This document shows positions 26,306 through 34,404 of a DNA stretch of 64,000 nt, one piece after another (within the stretch, counting starts at the first letter, position 1; each line of letters opens with the position of its first letter). Where the stretch lies: NCBI GenBank assembly GCA_041746735.1, contig JBGTGP010000032.1, positions 1 to 64,000 on the forward strand, read 5' to 3'. A model generated the notes under the pieces. The model made no database searches, was not told the DNA's origin, and saw only the letters and a list, made by a program, of their open reading frames with translations. The position numbers and the translations under genes were made by a program. The stretch comes from Opimibacter sp041746735. GTDB taxonomy: Bacteria; Bacteroidota; Bacteroidia; Chitinophagales; Saprospiraceae.

Positions 26306-27205
26306 ATGATCGAAAACAAATCCGCACTCCGGATGCTCAGTCTGGTGAGTTTGCTCCATCGTGATATGGCCTGGCCGGTCGACCGATTGGCGCGACGGTT
26401 TGGTACATCTCCACGGACGATATACCGGTATCTGGAAGACCTGGAACGGCTGAATTACAATGTCGTCCGGGATGATCAAAACCGCTATCGCATAGAGGGT
26501 AGCACAAATGATATCATGTTGCCGGAGTTTGAACCGGATGAGTATATCTTCCTTCGTGAAGCTGTGGCGGCCGTGTCTGACCGGCATCCCTTACGTGAGG
26601 CGATCCTGGGCAAGATCCATGACAATCTACAGTTGCCCATCCTCGGTGCGATCACCGCACAGCAGGAGATCGCCCGGATCTTGCATACCCTGCAGACGGC
26701 GATGGATGAAGGCGTATGTGTCAAGCTCAAAGATTATTATTCCCTTCGCTCAGATACGATCACTGACCGGACGATCGAGCCGGTACGATTTATCCGGGGC
26801 ATGCGGTATGTACTGGCAATTGATCAGAAAAGTCATGCAGTTCGCCAATTTAAAATCGACCGTATCGGGGATGCCGCCAAGCTCCGGACAAAGAGCAGTG
26901 TAGAAAAAGGATATGATGCCTGGGGTATCGATGATTTCTTTATGAATGGTCATAAAGGCATCACCGTCGCGCTGGGACTTACCTCACGTGCCGCCAATTT
27001 ACTGCACGAAGAATATGGGATACCTATTAGCAAACTCGAGCAACAAAAGAGTGCAGCATTTCCCTATCGGTACGAAACCGTAGTCTATGGCATGGAAGGT
27101 GTCGGTCGGTTTGTGCTGAGCCTCATCGATCAGATCAAGATCTATGCGCCGGAGCGGCTCAGGACGTATGTCCATAAAAAAATTATGTCCCATCCGACAG
27201 ATTGA
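26306..27205 (+). CDS. WYL-type transcriptional regulator (YafY-like)
   Basis: 299 aa. The N-terminal winged HTH (about 5-60) contains WPVDRLARRFGTSPRTIYRYLEDLE. The middle and C-terminal parts match the WYL ligand-sensing domain and its C-terminal extension (VCVKLKDYYSLRSDT, VRFIRGMRYVLAIDQ, FKIDRIGDAAKL, then an RYETVVYGMEGVGRFVLSLI tail). WYL proteins often bind nucleotides or nucleic acids and are frequent regulators of defence and CRISPR loci. Here the gene is about 1.4 kb upstream of the cas cluster and in the same orientation. A link is plausible but unproven; a strong terminator follows it. Confidence 0.88.
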   Translation: MIENKSALRMLSLVSLLHRDMAWPVDRLARRFGTSPRTIYRYLEDLERLNYNVVRDDQNRYRIEGSTNDIMLPEFEPDEYIFLREAVAAVSDRHPLREAILGKIHDNLQLPILGAITAQQEIARILHTLQTAMDEGVCVKLKDYYSLRSDTITDRTIEPVRFIRGMRYVLAIDQKSHAVRQFKIDRIGDAAKLRTKSSVEKGYDAWGIDDFFMNGHKGITVALGLTSRAANLLHEEYGIPISKLEQQKSAAFPYRYETVVYGMEGVGRFVLSLIDQIKIYAPERLRTYVHKKIMSHPTD

Positions 27206-27268
27206 CATCCTGTGTCAATAGCACCTGCGACATTTGACGGGTAATTCACTCTCAGCCATGATACGCTG

Positions 27269-27296
27269 ACCGGATCCGGAAACTTCCGGGTCCGGT
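27269..27296 (+). terminator. Strong hairpin terminator after the WYL gene
   Basis: ACCGGATCCGGAA pairs with TTCCGGGTCCGGT across a 2-nt loop, giving a 13-bp stem with one G-T wobble, followed by TGTTTTGTCTC. It separates the WYL gene from the DUF2130 gene. Confidence 0.7.
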
Positions 27297-27383
27297 TGTT
27301 TTGTCTCATAAAGACATATACATCAAAACTGATACATGGAACGGCATCCCGGAAACCCCCGAAAAAATTCTTTTCTTACCGTT

Positions 27384-28637
27384 ATGGAGAAATCACAAAA
27401 CATAACATGTCCCACCTGTGGTACACGCATCGATGTGCAGGAGATGCTGGCGCATCAGTTGGAAGACGAGATCCGTCAGCAATACCAGTCCCGTTGGAAT
27501 GATGAGCAAAAACGACTGGAACAACAACAGCAGGAGTTAACTCGTGCCCGGGAAGAATTTTCTGAAACTAAGAAGCGCGAGAATGAGCTTTTTCAGGAGC
27601 GGCTGGAGCGTCAGTTGAAAGAAGATCGCAAGGTGCTGGAAGTAAAAATCAAATCCAAACTGACCGAAGAACAGCAGGATCAATTGCAGGCGTTGCACAA
27701 AGAACTTCAGGAAAAATCTGACCAGGTCAAAGAGTTGCACAGGTCCCGTGCCGAGATTGAAAAACTTAAGCGTGAAAAATCAGAACTCCGCGAAGCCGTT
27801 GAAGCCGAGACACAGGTCAAGGTCAATGAACTCCTTACCACTGAGCGGGATCGTATCCACCAGGCTGTAGAAGAGAAGAATGAATTGCGGTTTCGGGAGA
27901 TGCAAAAGCAGTTGGAAGATCAGAAGCGGCTCACAGAAGAAATGAAACGTCGCCAGGAGCAGGGGTCCGTGCAGTTACAAGGCGAGGTGCAGGAACTTGC
28001 TATAGAAGAATGGCTGGCCGCCCAGTTTCCTCTGGATACGATAGAGGAGATCAAAAAGGGGGCGAGAGGTGGCGATTGTATTCAGGTGGTCAATTCGCGT
28101 ATTCGTCAGCATTGTGGACGTATATATTATGAAAGTAAGCGTACCAAAGATTTTCAGTCGGGCTGGATTCAGAAATTCAAAGCGGATATGCGTGACAAAG
28201 CTGCAGATGTCGGGGTGTTGGTGACGGAAGCTATGCCGTCGGATATGCCTCGCATGGGGATACGGGATGGTGTATGGATCTGTTCATATTCGGAATTCAA
28301 AGGTCTCTGTGTCGTCCTTCGTGAATTTATCATCCAGCTGAGTATGGCGATCAGTTCGCAGGAAAACAAAGGGGACAAGATGCACATGTTGTATGACTAC
28401 CTGACGAGTTCGACCTTTCGTATGCAGATCGAGGCGATTGTAGAGGGATTTACATCGATGAAGGCGGCATTGGAGAGTGAGAAGCGGTCGATGCACCGGA
28501 TCTGGAAGGAGCGTGAAAAGCAGATCGAGAAAGTGCTCCTGAATACGACGGAGATGTATGGGTCTGTGCGGGGTATTGCGGGGAGTGCGGTGCAGGAGGT
28601 GAGGGCGTTGGAATTGGGGGATGGGGAGGGTTGTTAA
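27384..28637 (+). CDS. DUF2130 protein: zinc ribbon, coiled coil and putative PD-(D/E)XK nuclease
   Basis: 417 aa from the ATG at 27384, which puts the zinc ribbon (ITCPTCGTRIDV) near the N-terminus; an upstream ATG at 27336 adds 16 residues. About residues 30-195 are a highly charged coiled coil. The C-terminal half (about 200-400) contains GARGGDCIQVVN, GRIYYESKRTKDFQSGW and ADVGVLVTEAMP. The D...ExK arrangement fits a PD-(D/E)XK nuclease fold, as proposed for DUF2130. It lies between the WYL regulator and the cas cluster, and such nucleases often sit in defence islands. Only one CxxC is visible in the ribbon, so metal binding may need dimerisation. Confidence 0.85.
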   Translation: MEKSQNITCPTCGTRIDVQEMLAHQLEDEIRQQYQSRWNDEQKRLEQQQQELTRAREEFSETKKRENELFQERLERQLKEDRKVLEVKIKSKLTEEQQDQLQALHKELQEKSDQVKELHRSRAEIEKLKREKSELREAVEAETQVKVNELLTTERDRIHQAVEEKNELRFREMQKQLEDQKRLTEEMKRRQEQGSVQLQGEVQELAIEEWLAAQFPLDTIEEIKKGARGGDCIQVVNSRIRQHCGRIYYESKRTKDFQSGWIQKFKADMRDKAADVGVLVTEAMPSDMPRMGIRDGVWICSYSEFKGLCVVLREFIIQLSMAISSQENKGDKMHMLYDYLTSSTFRMQIEAIVEGFTSMKAALESEKRSMHRIWKEREKQIEKVLLNTTEMYGSVRGIAGSAVQEVRALELGDGEGC

Positions 28638-28655
28638 TTATACACTAAATTAGGC

Positions 28656-28940
28656 ATGACAATGCGATTAAAAATTACTTTAGAAGCGAAAGGTGCTGGC
28701 ACTACCCTTCCAGCCAACTATCAGTATCCTCTATCTGCTACCATCTATAAAATCCTTCAGCAATCCGATGCGGATTATAGCCAGTTTTTGCATGAGACTG
28801 GCTATCGGAAAGAAGGGTCTTTGAAGATATTTAATAATTTTGATCGCAAAAAGATAATTTTTATTCATACCAATTTATATTTTTGTTTTCTTTATACTCT
28901 TGAATTTGCCAATTTCTTAAAGCATTCTACACGACCATGA
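28656..28940 (+). pseudogene. Truncated cas6 (N-terminal fragment of a second Cas6)
   Basis: 94-codon frame. Residues 3-57 (MRLKITLEAKGAGTTLP, NYQYPLSATIYKILQQSDAD, FLHETGYRKEGSLKIF) closely resemble the N-terminal ferredoxin-like fold of Cas6 endoribonucleases. The similarity stops after SLKIF; the remaining tail (28838-28936) is very AT-rich and low-complexity and lacks the second RAMP fold and glycine-rich loop. The fragment is not similar to the N-terminus of the intact Cas6 that follows, so it came from a different Cas6. Its TGA overlaps the next ATG (ATGA), but the AT-rich tail more likely holds the promoter of the cas operon. Confidence 0.6.
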
Positions 28941-29596
28941 GGATATACCTTAAATTGAGCCCAAACAAAGAAACTGTTCCGTTTTCCTACATGCCTATAC
29001 TGGTAGGGGCGTTCCACAAATGGCTGGGTGAAAATGAGCTTCATGACGGCCTGTCACTATATAGCCTTTCATGGCTATCACGGGGAAAAGTTATAAAAAG
29101 TGGATTTGATTTTAAGCAAGGTAGTACCTTTTTTATTAGTGCCCCTGATGAAAAATTACTTTCAGCCTTAATCAAAGGGATACTCAAAGGACAAGAAATT
29201 CGGTGGGGAATGGAAGTACAAGAAGTAATAATCCAAAGGACACCTGAATTTGGTTCCCGAAACATATTTGCTGTACAAAGCCCTGTACTTATTAAGCGCC
29301 AGATTGTAACAAAAGGAGATACTCAATACTATTACCATAATAATGCAGAGTCAGGCAATTATTTAACAGAAACACTCGCTTTGAAGATGAAAAGGTTTGG
29401 AATTGACGGAGAAGTAAAAGCTGCCTTCGACACAAGCTACTCCAGCCCTATTATCAAGAAAACTGAATATAAAGGAATTGGGATAAAAGGATCCCTTTGC
29501 CCAGTTATCATTGAAGGCGATCCCCGGGCTGTTCAATTTGCCTGGGAGGTTGGAGTTGGCAATAGTACTGGAATAGGTTTTGGCGCTTTAATGTAA
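28937..29596 (+). CDS. cas6: Cas6 CRISPR RNA endoribonuclease
   Basis: 219 aa, two ferredoxin-like folds. The N-terminal fold begins MRIYLKLSPNKETVPFSYMP and carries histidines near 27 and 36 that could be catalytic. The C-terminal glycine-rich loop is VGVGNSTGIGFGALM, the hallmark of Cas6. It cuts the long array transcript inside each repeat, leaving the ATTGAAAC-type 5' handle on mature crRNAs. It is the first intact gene of the cas cluster. A 132-bp gap separates it from the pRiA4b-like gene; the rest of the effector genes overlap one another. Confidence 0.9.
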   Translation: MRIYLKLSPNKETVPFSYMPILVGAFHKWLGENELHDGLSLYSLSWLSRGKVIKSGFDFKQGSTFFISAPDEKLLSALIKGILKGQEIRWGMEVQEVIIQRTPEFGSRNIFAVQSPVLIKRQIVTKGDTQYYYHNNAESGNYLTETLALKMKRFGIDGEVKAAFDTSYSSPIIKKTEYKGIGIKGSLCPVIIEGDPRAVQFAWEVGVGNSTGIGFGALM

Positions 29597-29728
29597 TTGG
29601 TTGATGAAAACTTCTTTCGGGATAAATTATAGCAACTTATCTGGATTTTCAGAACCCCTGGAAGGTGGTGCAATTCGCGGAGACCGGATTTGGCGAATTA
29701 AGATATTGCCTTACTAATAGAACAAGGA

Positions 29729-30349
29729 ATGAGATTTATACTTGACATAAAACTCTTAGACATTATAGAACCAGAAGTTTATCGAAAGCTTGCTGTGCCT
29801 GTTGAGCTATCCTTCCACCACCTACACCTCATGATTCAGGCTGCCATGGGCTGGGAGCATCAACACTTGTATTCCTTTCAAGAAAGTCTCGTTGTGAGAA
29901 ACTATTTCAAAGTTGTAAGTCCTTATGTCGAAGAATTTGGTATTAATGGCATGAAAGCCCCGGCGAAGAATATTCTTTTGGAATACCTCAACCAATTTCA
30001 TCTGGATGAAAAGCCAATCCGAAACAAGCTTTATTATGAATACGACTTTGGAGATCACTGGATGCACGAAATTGATGTTGTGGATTTGGACAATAGCAAT
30101 CAAACAAGTGCCGAATTGTTGGAGGCTGGTGCCAACTGTCCTCCTGAAAACTGTGGTGGTGTGCCTGGCTTTTTAAGGTTAAAAGACTACTTGGCAGGAA
30201 GGATTACTAAACAGGAATATTATGACTGGTTTAGCGCGGTCAATGCGGAAGGGTTTGATTCGCATACTTTTGATCGACTCAGACTCGACAACAGAGTGAA
30301 AAACTGGCGTATGATGGAGGACTTTCAACAATTAAATAACCTATCGTGA
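29729..30349 (+). CDS. pRiA4b ORF-3 / IS1096 TnpR-like protein embedded in the cas operon
   Basis: 206 aa. It matches the plasmid pRiA4b ORF-3 family (PF07929-type, also called IS1096 passenger TnpR-like): LSFHHLHLMIQAAMGWEHQHLY near 30, YDFGDHWMHEIDVVD near 110, CPPENCGGVPGFLRLKDYL near 140, ending in the DRLRLDNRVKNW region. The molecular function of the family is unknown. It is not a recognised cas gene, yet it lies between cas6 and cas5 in the same orientation, and its TGA overlaps the GTG start of cas5. Coupled translation makes a role in, or passive carriage by, the cas operon likely. No transposon ends or transposase are visible around it. Confidence 0.85.
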   Translation: MRFILDIKLLDIIEPEVYRKLAVPVELSFHHLHLMIQAAMGWEHQHLYSFQESLVVRNYFKVVSPYVEEFGINGMKAPAKNILLEYLNQFHLDEKPIRNKLYYEYDFGDHWMHEIDVVDLDNSNQTSAELLEAGANCPPENCGGVPGFLRLKDYLAGRITKQEYYDWFSAVNAEGFDSHTFDRLRLDNRVKNWRMMEDFQQLNNLS

Positions 30350-30930
30350 CTTTTTATATCGTAAAATATACAGGACCATTTGGATTTATCAAACCTTGGA
30401 CGGCAGTACGGGATAGTGAGACGTTCAGTCAACAGTTTCTGACACCCTCAATCGTAGAAGGAATAGAGAAAAAACTCTTTCCGAGTTTATTAAATTCCCA
30501 CGGGATTAATAAAATTGTAGGGCACAGACTCTCTTACGTACAAATAACCAATCAGCAGGAAGTAATTCAGACCAGGGGATGGAACTCAACCAGGAAGGAT
30601 ACCCAAATTCTTTTTGATAGACCCACCGCTGTTCTCATAAGGGGAATACTTCACCATCCATCCTTACACCTCGCTTTCACTTCAATGGAAGATGCTACAA
30701 CAGCTTTTTCACAACATATCTGTCTTTGCCGGAATGAAGATATCCTTTATCCCCATGAAGTCATGGAAACCACCAAAGACCAATTTGAAGAAAATGGTAA
30801 CCTGTTCCCCGGATTTGAACTGGTCTTTGAAAAGAATGAGAAGTCCTTTTTGGTGGGGTACCATCGGTTAACCCAACAGTCTATGTATGGATGGATGAGG
30901 ATAGTTGGCCAACCTGTAACTACGTATTGA
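30346..30930 (+). CDS. cas5: Cas5 Cascade subunit
   Basis: 194 aa with a GTG start overlapping the previous stop (GTGA). The N-terminal RAMP fold shows VKYTGPFGFIKPWTAVRDSE and the FLTPSIVEGIEKKLFP helix typical of Cas5. It caps the crRNA 5' handle in the Cascade complex and joins Cas8 and Cas7. The second fold (YHRLTQQSMYGWMRIVG) is short. Not the catalytic I-C type, since an intact Cas6 is present. The final base of its TGA is the A of the cas3 ATG. Confidence 0.87.
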   Translation: MTFYIVKYTGPFGFIKPWTAVRDSETFSQQFLTPSIVEGIEKKLFPSLLNSHGINKIVGHRLSYVQITNQQEVIQTRGWNSTRKDTQILFDRPTAVLIRGILHHPSLHLAFTSMEDATTAFSQHICLCRNEDILYPHEVMETTKDQFEENGNLFPGFELVFEKNEKSFLVGYHRLTQQSMYGWMRIVGQPVTTY

Positions 30931-33080
30931 TGACACCACTCTTTGCCAAATCAGGTCCCGAATGGACGCCTTTAAAGGACCACCTGAGGCATGTAGCGAA
31001 TGCTTCCATAGCCTTCGCACGGCATCTGGGTATGGACCAGCAACTGGCTTTCAAGGGAGCTATTTTACACGATATTGGTAAAGCTCATCCCCGGTTTCAA
31101 AAGCGACTTAAAGAAAAAGACATTAACACAAATGTGCTACGACATGAGATTTCCTCCCTTTTGTTTTTGTCGGCATTCCCTGAGGAGGAACATAGCGCTT
31201 TGTTAGAAATGGTGGTAGGACATCACAAATCTGTTGCGAGGGATACCGGAAGTAAAGGGCTTCTTGACCTTGAAAATGAAGTGGATGATTATGAGGACTT
31301 CCACATTGGAAAATGGGAGGTGTGGAGCCCCTTGGCATTTGACTTGCTCAATGATTTGGGAATAAGCTGTGAGCCATTCACTGAGAAATCGGCCAGGGCC
31401 AATCTTGCACAGGCTATTCTTTACTGTAAAGAGAAAACCAAAGAACGGGGTTATTCAGAATGGCGTGGCTTATTAATGGGGGCAGATCACTTTGCCTCGG
31501 CTGTGATCAACACAACAGACGATCTCCTCAAAAGAACTTTTAAAGTGCCGGACCTGAGCTTCTTCAATCGCACACATGAATTGTATCCGCTTTCACTAAA
31601 AGATACTTCCTCTAATAAAAAACATACCATCGTGGTGGCATGTACCGGCGCAGGTAAAACAGATTTTCTTTTCAAACGCACCCAGGGAAGAGTCTTTTAC
31701 ACACTTCCTTTCCAGGCCTCCATCAATGCCATGTACAAGCGGGTATACAAGGATCTGGAAAAAACGAATCCCAATCTGGATATACGGGTATTGCATGCAT
31801 CTTCCAGTGTGGTGAAGCGAAAAGGTTCAGAGGAAGAAGTGGTTTTACAGTCCCTGTTTGGTTCTTCTATCAAAATACTGACACCGCATCAACTGGCCAC
31901 CATAGCCTTTGGCATGAAAGGGTATGAGGCGCTCCTTCTCGATTTGAAAGGTTGCGATATTATTCTGGATGAAATACACACTTACACAGGCGTATCCCAG
32001 GCTATTGTATTGAAGTTGGTGCAGATCCTGATATCCCTAAAATGCCACATACATATTGGTACAGCGACAATGCCTAGTGTGCTATACAAAAAGATCATCG
32101 AATTGCTTGGCGTGCATGTATTGGAGGTAAAGCTGTCGGAAGAAGAAATGGATCAATTTGACCGCCATATCGTTCACAAACTTAAATCCTTTGATGAAGG
32201 CAGTCGCATAATCAAAGAAGCCATCGACAACAATGAAAAAATCCTAATCGTCTGTAATCGTGTGGCAACGGCCCAGAATATTTTCCACATACTACGTGCG
32301 CAATACCCAAATGTGGATATTTTACTCCTGCACAGCCGGTTCAAGCGAGGTGACAGAAATATAAAGGAGAAAGAGTTGATTGGCCTCGATGAAAAGGGAA
32401 ATCCAACCTTCCTTTATAACACCAGCGACAAGACTTGCATCGTTGTATCTACCCAAATCGTGGAAGTGAGCCTCGATATAAGCTTTGACCTGCTAATCAC
32501 AGAGTGCGCGCCCATAGACGCATTGGTTCAGCGGTTTGGCCGGATCAATCGCAAGCGAACACATGAAACGATTGGCAAACTAAAGCCTGTTTATATTATT
32601 TCGCCCCCTGAGAATGAAAAAGATGCAAAGCCTTACGAACTGCTTGTTCTGAAAAAAACGTTTGAGGTATTGCCAGATAGTGATGTTATAAGAGAAAGGC
32701 ACTTGCTGGATAAAATTGATCAGGTTTTCCCGGAAATCGATTTTATGAATATTGAAGAACATTCCATTTTTAAGTCGGATGGCAGTATCCAGATCGACTG
32801 TCTGACTCACCGGGGTAAGTCAATTTTATTTGAGCTTTTGGATATCGACTCGGTGTCCTGTATTACGGAGAGTGAGGAAGATATCTACAACGCTTCGTTG
32901 TATGAAGACCGGCTGAACATGGAAATTCCTGTACGATATTATAGTGTCAAGGACATGAGGCAATCGCAAAAAGGTAACCGACCCTTCATTGTACCTGACA
33001 AAGCGTATGATTTTGAAACAGGACTGGATGTAAAACGCATACATGAATCAAGTTTTGATGTAACCCGGCAAATGATATGA
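30930..33080 (+). CDS. cas3: Cas3 helicase-nuclease (HD plus DExH)
   Basis: 716 aa from the ATG overlapping the cas5 stop by one base; a further upstream ATG at 30891 would lie inside cas5. The HD nuclease domain (about 15-200) has ILHDIGKAHPRFQ with the HD pair near 47-48 and VGHHKSVARD near 97. The superfamily 2 helicase has Walker A CTGAGKTD near 243, DEIHTYTG as the DExH box, GTATMP (motif III), ILIVCNRVATAQ (IV), STQIVEVSLDIS (V) and QRFGRINR (VI). It unwinds and degrades target DNA recruited by Cascade. All motifs are intact, so interference should be functional. Confidence 0.96.
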   Translation: MTPLFAKSGPEWTPLKDHLRHVANASIAFARHLGMDQQLAFKGAILHDIGKAHPRFQKRLKEKDINTNVLRHEISSLLFLSAFPEEEHSALLEMVVGHHKSVARDTGSKGLLDLENEVDDYEDFHIGKWEVWSPLAFDLLNDLGISCEPFTEKSARANLAQAILYCKEKTKERGYSEWRGLLMGADHFASAVINTTDDLLKRTFKVPDLSFFNRTHELYPLSLKDTSSNKKHTIVVACTGAGKTDFLFKRTQGRVFYTLPFQASINAMYKRVYKDLEKTNPNLDIRVLHASSSVVKRKGSEEEVVLQSLFGSSIKILTPHQLATIAFGMKGYEALLLDLKGCDIILDEIHTYTGVSQAIVLKLVQILISLKCHIHIGTATMPSVLYKKIIELLGVHVLEVKLSEEEMDQFDRHIVHKLKSFDEGSRIIKEAIDNNEKILIVCNRVATAQNIFHILRAQYPNVDILLLHSRFKRGDRNIKEKELIGLDEKGNPTFLYNTSDKTCIVVSTQIVEVSLDISFDLLITECAPIDALVQRFGRINRKRTHETIGKLKPVYIISPPENEKDAKPYELLVLKKTFEVLPDSDVIRERHLLDKIDQVFPEIDFMNIEEHSIFKSDGSIQIDCLTHRGKSILFELLDIDSVSCITESEEDIYNASLYEDRLNMEIPVRYYSVKDMRQSQKGNRPFIVPDKAYDFETGLDVKRIHESSFDVTRQMI

Positions 33081-34393
33081 TCACATCAATAATTGGAAAG
33101 ACATTTTTAGCCGCCTATAACGAAAAGTATGGCAAAGCATATTCTCCGAAAGAGTTTTTTGAGAAGGAATACTGGCAACTCTTTTATAACCATCCGAAAT
33201 ACATGCAATGGGTAACCAACTCTCCATTTGTACAAATGAAAGCCGGCCAAAAAGCCCACTTACTGAATGATCAGGAGAGAGCAGAAAAGCTCGAAGCACT
33301 CATAGAAAAAGCCAATAAAGACGTCCCAGATGCCAGCTTTGCTTTAGGCTTCCCGGCATCAGAAGCCAAAGAGTTTGCAAGCACATCAGGCCTTGTTAGT
33401 GATCTGGCACTTCCTGCAAATGAAGACGAGGTGTTTTTGTCATGGATTGGAAGCGGGCTGGGGATCGGCGTGGCGGGAGGTTTCACCATACTTTACGACG
33501 ATGCGGTCATCACGCTTCAGACGTTTGAAGGCTGGAAGATTTACAGGAAGTATTTGAATGATCCCACTCTGGAAAAAATGCGGGGAAATCAGATCAATAG
33601 CTGGAATGGCCAATGGCTTGCCTATTCCATGAATAATGACAGATTCAGGGGAAACTTCGACTTTTCAGAACTTGAAAATGAAGGAATCTTTAAGGTCGAT
33701 ACTTCTCTTGTTGAGGTCAATACCGTCAACTGGTCGCAACTGTTTTTCAGCCTTTCGAAGCAGTTTCCCGAAGCCGAAATGATGGGTTATGTGTATGCGT
33801 TCGGGCAGACGAATAAGACGATTGGTTTTGTTCCATTCCGGCTCAAATCCGGCACACGGATAAAAGACGTGTACAGACAATTATTTGGCGGGAAATACTC
33901 CAATCCAAAAGAATTTGAAAGCCTGTTTGGAATGCATATCAAGCGAGCCTGTGAACTGGGCAGCATAGGCCTTTTGGCACTACGCCCCGGCAACCTTGCC
34001 AAATACATGAAGGAAGGCAAAAGTCTATTATTCAAAAAAGATGAAGATGTAATTAATTATCAAGCATATAAAACCTGGTTAGTAGCTATGTTATCTAAAA
34101 ACAAAGAAGAAATCACAGATTATACCATGGGATTGGCCGAGACTTTCCAAAGGTATAGAGCGGGAAGTAAAAAGACCGACCGTAAGAATCTGATAGAAAA
34201 AGAGCTGTTTGCCGCCCCAAAAAAAGGAGGCTTCATTGAAGCTTTAACCCAAATGGTAAACGACCTTGAAGGCGATGACCTGAACACTATCAAAAAGCTA
34301 AAGGATGATGTACATCTGATGACCAACGAGGAGTATAGTTACTTCTGCACCCTTCTGAAATTTGATTACGCATTTGTAGAAAAACAATCATAA
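33077..34393 (+). CDS. cas8: Cas8-like large subunit (short, no zinc finger visible)
   Basis: 438 aa, overlapping cas3 by 4 bp (ATGA). Position and size identify it as the large Cascade subunit that reads the PAM, but no textbook motif is obvious. It has only a few scattered cysteines and no CxxC pairs, unlike many Cas8b proteins. The N-terminus (AYNEKYGKAYSPKEFFEKEYW) and the helical C-terminus (about 340-438, AETFQRYRAGSKKTDRKNLI) suggest a fused small-subunit-like helical bundle, an inference. It is short for Cas8. Subtype I-B is the best guess from gene order and repeat sequence; a search against Cas8 profiles would decide. Confidence 0.75.
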   Translation: MITSIIGKTFLAAYNEKYGKAYSPKEFFEKEYWQLFYNHPKYMQWVTNSPFVQMKAGQKAHLLNDQERAEKLEALIEKANKDVPDASFALGFPASEAKEFASTSGLVSDLALPANEDEVFLSWIGSGLGIGVAGGFTILYDDAVITLQTFEGWKIYRKYLNDPTLEKMRGNQINSWNGQWLAYSMNNDRFRGNFDFSELENEGIFKVDTSLVEVNTVNWSQLFFSLSKQFPEAEMMGYVYAFGQTNKTIGFVPFRLKSGTRIKDVYRQLFGGKYSNPKEFESLFGMHIKRACELGSIGLLALRPGNLAKYMKEGKSLLFKKDEDVINYQAYKTWLVAMLSKNKEEITDYTMGLAETFQRYRAGSKKTDRKNLIEKELFAAPKKGGFIEALTQMVNDLEGDDLNTIKKLKDDVHLMTNEEYSYFCTLLKFDYAFVEKQS

Positions 34394-34404
34394 AAACTTA
34401 AGCC

